A DNA stretch of 64,000 nt from Symsagittifera roscoffensis (Eukaryota > Xenacoelomorpha > Acoela > Convolutidae): contig NC_087062.1 of NCBI RefSeq assembly GCF_963678635.1, positions 64,513,253-64,577,252 on the forward strand, written 5' to 3'. The notes beneath the pieces were generated by a model. The model was not told the origin of the DNA, did no database searches, and saw only the letters and a list, made by a program, of their open reading frames with translations. Below are positions 54,901 through 64,000 of the stretch, piece by piece (positions within the stretch are counted from its first letter, which is position 1; each line of letters opens with the position of its first letter). The translations under genes and the position numbers were made by a program.

Positions 54901-57456
54901 CTGAAACTGCCGCCTGCACTCAGGTAACCCACCTAGTCTGCTATGTAAATTGCAAAAGGAAGAGGCGAGAGTTTGTCTCCTTGTGGGTCACCCACTGTCT
55001 GTTTTATAGGGTCTGACAAGAAATTGCCTTTGCAGACTCTGATGTAGATCTCGTTCAGAACGCTGTTCAGTACATCAAGGAAATGGGTCGGCAAGCCTCT
55101 CAGTTTCAATTTTGAAATAACCTGGGCCTGTTTACCGAGTCAAAAGCCTTCTCAAAACCCACGAAGCACACGTAACAACGTACCGTCATCTCCACGCAGG
55201 ATTTGACTGCCGTGAAAAGGCTTTCTGTTATCGTGGAATGCTTCTTGCTAAAACCATGGTGTTCTTCAAGAAGTATCAAAAAACATTCCGCCCAGTTGTT
55301 GAGTTGTTCGTACAGTATTGTCGTAAAACACTTATATACCCAAGAAAGCAACGCAATTCCCCTGTTATTTGCTGGATCTTTCCTGATACCCTTCTGCTTG
55401 TACAAAGACTCTAAAAAAGCGGTTTTGCAAGCTGTTGGGCATACTGCGCGTCTGAAACAGAAATTGAAGAGCAGTATCAGGAAACTGAAGGTAATCCCCA
55501 AGGTACTTTTCAGTAGATCGTTAGATATTCTGTCTGGTCCGGCAGCTTTTTTCAACGGCGCTTCAGCCATAGCTGCAGTGATTTCTGGGAGTTCTATGTC
55601 TTTTTTCAGCTCTTCACCACTGTCCATCAGCGTAAACACATAATCGTGATTACAATCAGTTTGAGCAGAACAGTCAATTTCAGGAATTTTGGCGTTGTTC
55701 AACAGGCTGAAGAATTAGTTTTCCCAGATGTGATTATTTACAACTGGAGTACAAACTGGTGGTTTCTTTGTCCTCCGGATTGTCCAGGACTGCTTTTTGT
55801 CGGATTCTGATACAATCAAACTTTCTTTTTCTTGGTTTTCTTCAAACTCTCTTTTCTTTCTCGCTCACAGTTTCTTGAGGATATGTTAATCTCTGCTATA
55901 TTTCAGATTTGGTTCTGAAAACAGCCTTCAATTCGCAATGCGCATAGTAACAAGCTTTGTCAAACCAGGGTTTTGAGTGTCTTTTCCGCCTTGTGGTTTT
56001 AGCAGAGGCTAAAGTATGAACAAATTGGTCATACACGAGGTTGACATCTGGAGAATCGATGGAGAGGGAACTTGTCAACTGGCTTATTGTTGCAGCGATT
56101 AGATCAAGAGCACCACTTTGGAGTGCTATTGGTTTCTTCTCATAAACACCCAGGTTTCTATCGATTGTTAGGGTAACTTGCAAGTGCTTTGTCAGCATGG
56201 AATCTTGGATTTGCAGCTGGTTTCTGCATTATCTGACACCCTGATTGAGAAAAACAGGTCTATGGTGCTAGATCCGTTGTCACTGATATAGGTTGGAGTG
56301 ATATCATTCAGGCAAGTGAATCCTACATCTATCTGTATTTCACAGAGATGTTTGCCTCTCTCTCCTGCATCGATGCGGCAGTTGAAGTCTCCTCCGATTA
56401 TGATAAGTTCCTTATGTTTACACTTTTCGAGGCAGTCTGATATGTCTGCAACGATAGTTTCTAGCTCTGTTAAAGGGCTAAAGTAGCACACAGCTAGCGA
56501 CAGCTTGAGAGAATCTGAATTATTAGCTGAGATATTATCTAAGGCATATATTTGCCTCTGGGTCAGCTTCAGTTTGTGGTTGAGAGCGTTGCACAATCCT
56601 CCCATGGGTCTCCCTCTATTCAATTTTTGGCGCTGCTTCCGTTGTATGTAAAATTTGGGATGTCAAAAGTACTAGTCGAAGTTGTTTCAGTCAGAAGTAA
56701 GAAGTCGTTGTTGTCCAAAGTAGAGTCTTTTGTCAGCTGCAGTGTCTTTTTGGCTCCTTCTATATTCCATAGTAGAAATTTTAGGCTTTGTAGTTTTTGG
56801 TTCAAGACCACGAGGTCCCCCTTGATTTTTCATCCGTTCCCTGGTTCTTCTTCAATATTCGTTCTTAATTTTTTGCGTAGTTCAAACAGTTCTGCTCGTT
56901 TTGCCTTGGTGCGGTCAGGATCGATGTAGGTGTGCTCATATTCTGGAATATCCTTCAATTTTCTGCTTTTTGACAGAAACAGACGTCTGAATTCTCGTTT
57001 TCGAAACGAACTAAAAGCAACTGTTTCGTAGTCTCTGCGTGTTCTTCACTGATCCTCTTGGTTTCGAAACTCCGGGGTTCCAGAGTGATTTCGAGCTTGC
57101 CAGCGATGTCTTCGACCAGCTTCTTGTCGTATTTGGTTGGTACAGATCTCCTGATGATTATGTTTCTGGCCTTTTCTTTTCTCCTTTTCTCATCTTTATT
57201 GGCTTTAGTCGTGATAACACCACAGATCATTTCGTCGTCTTTCAAGGCTCGCATACGATAGTTTCTCCGCTGTTTGCTTCGTTAAATTGAGACTTTCAGT
57301 TGCCGCACAGAATCCACAGAAAAATGTTTGTTCAAAAAATTTCTCATCTGTGTTATCTGGTACTGTCACCCTTGTCCATACTATCTGACATTTCGAGCAC
57401 TCGACGTCTTTCGATATGTACCCCTTGGTTGCTTTTTTCACTTTTACTTGCGCCAT
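54901..57456 (-). pseudogene. LINE copy 3, truncated at the RT active site
   Basis: Same content as copy 2, but ORF1 keeps its ATG (57456, MAQVKVKKATKGYIS) and the endonuclease block 56623-56192 is open (ELIIIGGDFNCRIDAGERG). RT blocks are in 55702-55106. In several indels it resembles copy 1 more than copy 2. Confidence 0.8.
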
Positions 57457-59079
57457 TCAATATCTAATCAAAGAGTTTATCACAATATTTAGGCTGCCAC
57501 AAACGAGAGCATGAACGGGCCAATTCGAATTTTTAAAAATTACCATTTCACCCCAAAAACAAGATAAAATTTAGAATATGACTGACTGGCAAGTGCAGGG
57601 AACGGAATCTTCCTGCTTAGTAAAAATAAAAAACATAACTTGAACTAGTTTGGCAAAGGTCATTGCTAATTTATGAGGTCTGAGAACTGTCAACGCTTTA
57701 AATAACATTGACAAATATGCAAACGCCTTGACAGGTAGGAGAAAACTTCACTTTATATAGTGTTAGATAAAGCTGACAAAAGGTGCGTACATCCGTAATC
57801 TGGTTAAAATCAATAATTACTCGGATTAGAGATAGAAACGGGGCCACCCAGTAACATCATAAAAATTGTACCTTCAGAGCAATCAGTTGGTTTATAAATC
57901 CTTCCTTGATAAACCCTTTCCATAGTAAATTCCTGTAATTATCACATATGTCTGCGGGATAAACTTCGAATACAAATATAGAAGCAGATAAAAAAGTTTC
58001 GAATTTTCAATTCAGTTTATACTCAATCCTTGTTTTATTCCGAGAAAGCTGATCCTACAGTGGCGACAGAGAAAACAAGACTCAGGACAAAAAAATGAGT
58101 TTCAAAAAAATTGAAGTGATCAAAACGTGTCAAGCATGTCAGGAAAACATTAATAATCAAATAAAACGTAAAGACACGTTGAAGTCACGTTTCATAGATA
58201 AAACCAGGAAAGGTCGACAAAAATGCATGAATTTTTTTCCGCTGATTTGGACCGTAAATTGTCAATTAACCTTGTAATGCAAGAAGTAATTGAACCGATT
58301 TCAACAGAAAGGTAAAAAAACGAGTTGAAAAACTAAATTTGTAAGATAAAAAGGAATAACTGTAGTTGGCGGGACATAAAACGTTATTTAAGGCGTAAAA
58401 AGCCGCTAAGACCTAGAGAAACTCCCACTACGGAAATCTTGATGAATAATTAAGCAGAGTGGGGGATAAGTATGGCAACGGTATGTTCGGTATCCAAGAT
58501 GTTTTTGTCGGAGGCATTCACCGGTTCTAACGTCTTTGAAAGCTACTTAACACATTTTGAGCTATAAGCCGAACTGCAAAACCGGAAACGTACTATAAGT
58601 GGAACCGAAACCGATGTCGAATTTTCTTCCACCTAACACGGCGTTTGCATAATTGTCAAAGTTGTTTAATGCGTTGACAGTTGTCAGACATCATAAATTA
58701 GTAACGACCTATGCCAAACTAAATCAAGTTATGCTCTATATTTTTTACCAACAGGAAAATTTCCGTTTCCCTTCGATGTTTCCGTTCTTGAAATTGAAGT
58801 GCTCCAGCCACGACGGAGCAATTATATTGGATATTTATATAAAAATCAATTGGTTCCCCATGCTATGATTTTAGCTCCTTTAGCTCGTTATTAGGGAGTA
58901 TATTTATTGATCACATCCAATTCTTTGTCAAAAGGACAAACCTCCAGTTCAAATGACCATTTTATGGAGCAAAACATCTTTTAACTTTTGAGGCATCTTG
59001 GCTTTTTTATTGTAGACTTCTCTCGCTCCAGGATCCATGAGAAAATTTCGGGCCTTCAACCAGCTCCTTGGGATATTCT

Positions 59080-59540
59080 TCTCTTCCGCCTTTTTCTGGG
59101 TGGCATAGAAAGCAAATCCTCAATACTCTTAAAATGCCTATCCACTGTTTCAGGCGGCGCTAGTCTCGGTAACAATGAAATATCAAAGAGACTCCGGGGA
59201 GGGGGCGGAAATCGGACTCTCTGCGTCATGTAGACGCAGTCTATTCCAGCTAAATCTTTTGCAAAAGTTTCTTCCTCTCCCTCTGACTGTCAGAGATTTT
59301 CTTCTTGTAATTGATCTCCAGCGAGTTGCTCTCTATTTCGAGTACTTTAATTTTTAATTTGTAGCCTTCAACGGCGCCTTTCATTTGCAGGAGTTTCTCA
59401 ATCCCGTTGTTAACCTCAATATGAGAGAGTCTCAGTTGCTCCCTGAATTGCAGGCTTGTCACCCTAGCTTCTCGCTGTTATTTAATACCTCTCCGCTTCA
59501 TTTATCTGACACTTGAGGTTGATCACCTCCTCGCATGAAA
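59080..59540 (-). pseudogene. Coiled-coil protein remnant, unit copy 3
   Basis: Equivalent of 45097-45610. The 25-bp deletion (59271) truncates the open frame to 59250-59462, leaving the helix but losing the basic C-terminus. Confidence 0.4.
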
Positions 59541-60192
59541 TTGGCGCCCGATTCACAATACTTGGTGGTTGAAGTTGCTCGAGTGGCGCTACACTTCTAT
59601 ATTCAGTATTGACGGCTACTATCCTGAATACATTAGGCCGCACCACCGCCTTAACTCCAAACAGTTCCGGCAGAAAATGAACAAAATCCCTGAGCTGTGG
59701 TTCCTGTCGGTTTCCCAGAAACTATATATAAATATATTTTTTCTTACTCCCACAGTCTACGCTGTGCTTCCGTTTCTTTTATCCTAATCCCACCTGTAAC
59801 TCTGTGTTTTCATTTCTTTTATTCTTTATCTCACAAGTAACATTGTGTTTTGTTTTAATTGCACTCAAATTTGTCTCATTTTTATTCGTCCGAACATGCT
59901 ATGCTTTTGTGAATGACTTCTTGGTTTATAAAAACATTATCCTGTTGTCCCGTGCCTTGCACTTTTGTTTCCTTTACCAGACCTTGTTTTTCTTTTTCCT
60001 GTCTGTATTACCTTCTGGAGTTTCTCCTCAAGTGTCTATAATAACTGTACACCCCAATGGCTTTAACTGCTGAAATACCGTTACTTATTTGCCCCGTCTT
60101 TCAATAAAATGCCGAGAAAAATAAATGGAAAAACAATCCAATAATTTTACATAGAAAATAAATTGTTAACGAAGTGATTGCGACTTCTCTAG

Positions 60193-61551
60193 CTATTCCC
60201 CAATAACGGAGCATCTGTGTTTCCATTTTAGCAAACCATGAAAAATATAACCAGCTGTATGGTGGAATTTTAAGCCAAAATGGTCAAATTGATCATTTGC
60301 ATACTCCCCGTTTTGTCCCAGGAGGACATACGTTCCTGTCTTTGTCTTCTGACAATGTTTCATAAGTTGTGACAACTGATTGTCTCCAACTTGTTCATCC
60401 CTGAAAACACCTCCACCGCTAATATCAAAAGAGATCAAAGTTGCATTTTGTTTGCCGGTTTCTCTAATTTTTTTTTGATTTGCGGATCAACTTCAGTTGT
60501 TTTGTGCAGATGATACCCAGGACCCATTACCTAATTCAAAGGCATTAGGATAGACTTTATTGCACAGCTTGAGAGTATAAATTGCAAGGATTTACTCTAC
60601 TGATTGGGTCCATAAATCTTTTGTGCGAATTGGTGCCAATGTTTGCAACTTCCACCGGTACTTCTTCTGCGCAGAAGAATATTTCGTCGAGGCGATTGGT
60701 AACATGTAATAAAAATGTAACCTGAGTGGTAACCTCGAGGCGATTTTTTTCTGTAATGAAAACTTCCCAGCTTCCAGATTCTTTTGCCAAATGCCAAATA
60801 ATGCAATAGATAATACATTCGTGCTTTTCCAGAACACGCAGTATGTTTTCATTTGTTAAGAATTCCCAGATGAAAAACCTATCTAATTCTCTTTGTATTA
60901 CATCCTTAGTGGTTAATCCCTCAAAATTTGCTGACATATCAAACGTGGTTTCCCCAGATGTAACAAAAACATTTGGTTGGTTGGTTTTATTCACGAATAC
61001 TCCCTGTGTTATGATTTGATCCCTTAAAACTTCAACAGCAAACGACCTCTTACCTTTTTTTCCGGAATTTTCAATTTGCTCTGATAGGTAATTACTATTT
61101 TTTGTTTCCAAGATCGAAAATTTTGCTAATTAAAATGCTAGTCTTCCAATTGTTTTCACATCGTTTATGTACGTTACCGAATCAAGTTCGAAACTCCTGT
61201 TCCCCCACTTTCTCACTTGTGCCATTCCCGTTGGGTCCTCAAAAAGCAACACACTACCAGTACTTACCCATACAAGGTTCCAATGATTAATTCCTCTTTG
61301 ATTAGAACTGAACCCATAATTTTATTAGAAGAAATCCACTCCACTGGATATACATATTTGATTTCTCTTTTGTTCCCTTTCCTCATGAATGTTTTTGATT
61401 GTTTTACTTTGAAACTATTTGTAGACTTTGACGATAAGATTCTATCCATTTTCTCCCGAGGTATAGTAAAATCCTCGTTAGCAAAGCCTGTTATTTTTAA
61501 AATCTTTTTTTCACACTCTGATTCACTCAGTGGATAGAAATTAGGAATAAG
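60193..61551 (-). pseudogene. Unidentified gene fragment, unit copy 3
   Basis: Equivalent of 46257-47615, three blocks retained with a few amino-acid changes (QPNVFVTSG, FCAEEVPVEV, LSSKSTNSF). The right edge with the acceptor-like TTTTCCTAG lies 16 bp before the unit is truncated. Confidence 0.5.
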
Positions 61552-61567
61552 CTAGGAAAATGCATAA

Positions 61568-64000
61568 GAGTTTTTTTTGTTCACCTTATACTTAGATCCG
61601 TACTGTGTTCTGTCGTAGTAGGTCTTTTGCCATTGTTGTTCGACGTTCAATGGATCACGCAGCAGTTCGTGGCTTGTTTGGAGTTCCTTATCTGGTTTCT
61701 GACAGAGTCGCTCGGCGTTGCAAAGACTTTACTTGTGATGTTTCGCACATGCATTATATTGGCAGAGACCAGGGGCGATCAAAAATCAAATATTACGGAT
61801 TGTATTTTGTCATTGCATGATTTGAAACTTATCAGCCATCATTTGGCCCAGTCATTGTGGTTTTTTTCCTTATATTTAGACAAGGCTTCTTCGATTGTTC
61901 TGTAGTTCTTTCAATCAATAATTTTCCCTGAGGATGATTTGATGTTGTGCTTGTTGTATCGATTCCCAGTACGGAACACAAACTTTTGAAAAGGTGTGAC
62001 ATGAAGTTTGATCCCTTGTCGCTGCGCAGATTTGCTGGGCAGCCAAAGCGTGAAACCCAATTATTGACCAATGCCTTAGCTACTGTCTTTTCTTTTTGGT
62101 TTTGAAGTTGTTTCGCTTCGTACCATTTTGAGAATTGATCTCCGATTAGAAGAAAATACTTGAAACCTTCTTATTACGGTAGCAATCCCATGATATCCAG
62201 TGCTACGTGACAAGATGGATGGCTTGGCTTTCATGTCTACAGTGGATGTTTATTTTTCTGGCTAGGTTTTTTTGATATGCATTTTTCAGAGCTATTAACC
62301 CAATCTTCAATATCCCGACTTTTTCCAGGCCAGTAAGACCTCTCTTGAGTACGCTGAAAAGTATTTTCCTACTCAAAATGTCCGCAGGATTCATGTAGCA
62401 AAACACTATTTGGACTAGGATGTATGTCTTTTTGTTCTTGTTTTCTTTTTAGTAAGTCGTTTTCAATTAGCAAATTTGCGTGTTTTATCCAAAATTTCCG
62501 TTAGTCTTTGAGGAGCCACTCATTTGCTTTTTCTCTCCTTGTTGTAGCCAGCTCTTTGCCGTCCGTATTTCATTAGATTTCAGTTGAACCTTTTGTAATT
62601 CCAAATGGGGAGTTTTCAGTGCTTTTTCCCAGATATTGTTCGAATTATCTGTTGTTTTGTTGTTTGATTAACCACCTCCGCAGTGGTAATTGGAACCTTT
62701 GATAATTAGTCTGCATGTGGAATTATCTTTCCCGCTTCGTGCTTGATTTCGAATTGGAAATGCCCTAGTTTTTCCAAGCATCTCGCTATCATACCGTCTG
62801 GCTCCTTGAAGCTATAAAGACACGTTGAGGCTCTGTGATCCGTAACAATTAAGAATTGTCGTCCCATCAGATAGTTCTGGAAAAATGCGTAAAATCTACG
62901 ATTGAGTATAGTTCCTTTTTGGTTGCGGAGTAATTTCGTTGTCATTTTTTCAGCGTTTTGCTGGCGTACGCAATAACTCGATCTATGTCTTGCTGTTTTT
63001 GTGTCAATATGGCCCCGATCCCAGTTAATGAAGCATTAGAATACAATTCTCTGTCATTTGGATAACCTAGTATTGGTGCTTGCTGTAATTTGTTTTCAGT
63101 TCCTTCAATGCTTCTTGCAAGCTTCATTAAGAAAAAATTTTTCACTCTTAATAAGAAATTTGTAAAGTAGTTCCGCCGTTTTTCCAACCACTACAATAAA
63201 CTTTCGGTAGAATCCAATGAGTCCTGAAACCGCCCGCAGTTATTTGATATTGTGACGATCTTTCTTGTCTTTTACTGCGTTTAAATTTTCCGGATCAACT
63301 TTTACGCCGTTGTTCGACACAATATGTCCAAAAAAATGGATTTTCTTTTGAAAAAGTCTGCATTTCGATCCTTTTATGTTTAACCCTGCTTCTTTCAGTC
63401 GACACAGAATAAGTTCCAACCTCTCTAGATGTTCCTCAAATGTTCTACAAAAAATTATAAGGTCGTCTAGGTACGCTAAAGCTTTTTCAAATGATAAGCA
63501 ATTTAGTATTAATTCCATTAAGGTTTGAAATGTTCCTGGCGCTGAAGCGAGACCCATCGGTAGTCTTTTCCATTTATAGATACTCATCGGCGTTATAAAT
63601 ATCGTAAGATTTTGCGAGTCTTCATCTAGCGCTATTTGAAATTAGCCAGAAGTTAAATCAATGTTGGAAAAGAACACATAACCATCCAATGAGTCGATGA
63701 CATCACTTGTCCTTGGAAGGCGCCAGCTTGTCTTTTTGATCTGATTGTTCAAACCTCGGTAATCAAATACTATTCTGTGGGATCCACCATTTTTTAAACA
63801 AGTATGGATGGGGCTGCCCAACTCGAGTAAGTTGGTTCATCTAGGTTGCCTTTTTCTATATCCTCCACAATCTTTTTCATGGCTTTCCGCTTTTCAAAAT
63901 TCATACTTCCATATGCACGCCGAAATGGCTTTGCATTAGCGTTTAACTTTATTCTATGTCTAATATCCAAAAACCCTAAGTCCGTTGACCTTAAAAAACC
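61568..64000 (-). mobile_element. Second Ty3/gypsy pol, heavily degraded, continues off the right edge
   Basis: Reading leftward, the RT fingers region (63990-63590, with stops) contains HRIKLNANAKPFRRAYGSMN. RT palm follows at 63587-63240: YKWKRLPMGLASAPGTFQTL and the catalytic YLDD at 63473-63462, then FFGHIVSNNGVKVDPENL. RNase H blocks follow (63187-62706: ILGYPNDRELYSNASLTGIG, DHRASTCLYSFKEPDG). The integrase has a zinc region H-X4-H (HESCGH, about 62395) with YWPG, core LRSDKGSNFMSH and HPQGKLLIERT (62071-61832), and end QKTYYDRTQYGSKY near 61600. Frames change repeatedly with many stops. It is unrelated in detail to the giant element (YLDD rather than YVDD, different integrase). It is cut off at the triplicated unit. 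Confidence 0.8.

Larger units (their letters stand above)
54901..61567. repeat. ~6.98-kb tandem unit, copy 3 (3'-truncated)
   Basis: Direct copy of the unit that stops after GCTAGGAAAATGCATAA at 61567, lacking the last ~300 bp (the counterpart of 47625-47920). The sequence then enters the degraded gypsy pol. Contains a 25-bp deletion near 59271. Confidence 0.92.

Noticed and set aside
1-64000. CRISPR arrays, tRNA and rRNA genes, bacterial operons
   Set aside because: No direct-repeat/spacer arrangement, no cloverleaf with both Pol III boxes, no rRNA-like conserved stretch, and the gene structure is eukaryotic.

Overview
The window is eukaryotic, from an animal and probably an invertebrate. 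It is AT-rich, holds one recognisable spliced metazoan gene (GLG1, minus strand, short GT-AG introns) and two intron-poor orphan genes, and is otherwise dominated by retroelements and tandem repeats. I saw no bacterial operons, tRNA, rRNA or CRISPR array. The species cannot be named from the sequence.

Left part, 1-16.8 kb. Five exons of a GLG1-like cysteine-rich Golgi protein lie at 667-2455 (-), between copies of a dispersed AT-rich repeat. Next come a tiny predicted secreted protein of NQPMQ/NQPIQ repeats (4401-4604, -) and an intact 623-codon coiled-coil protein of unknown family (4916-6787, -). From about 7 to 16.4 kb the DNA is repeat-rich. It holds a diverged ~168-bp tandem array, a 203-bp tandem duplication, two copies of a SINE-like element with a tRNA-type B box, a dead LINE reverse transcriptase with a hammerhead-like motif near its 3' end, a TIR element, and a GC-richer block that ends in poly(A).

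Centre, 16,881-39,648: one very large (~22.8 kb) Ty3/gypsy-type LTR retrotransposon on the + strand. Its LTRs are ~0.91 kb with inverted ends TGTGACATTCG / CGAATGTTACA. It carries a long leader containing an almost perfect 2,065-bp tandem duplication and clusters of CCGGAGGGGTC motifs. Then come gag with two CCHC knuckles, a tandemly duplicated protease/RT/RNase H segment and an integrase with HHCC, DD35E and a GPY/F-like tail. Downstream of pol, where an envelope gene can sit in related elements, it carries cargo: a macro-domain-like ORF, and a coiled-coil plus SGNH-hydrolase-like region. Stops and frameshifts make it non-functional as it stands. It has split a 51-bp minisatellite that appears to be the repetitive tail of a minus-strand LINE.

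Right part, 39.6-64 kb. That LINE (zinc-finger ORF1, AP endonuclease, RT) is followed by a ~6.98-kb unit present three times head-to-tail (40,935-61,567; the third copy is truncated). Each unit holds the LINE's upstream part, a coiled-coil gene remnant and a fragment of an unidentified, apparently multi-exon gene. The unit boundary lies inside the RT, next to the YADD codons. The window ends in a second, heavily degraded Ty3/gypsy pol on the minus strand (61,568-64,000).
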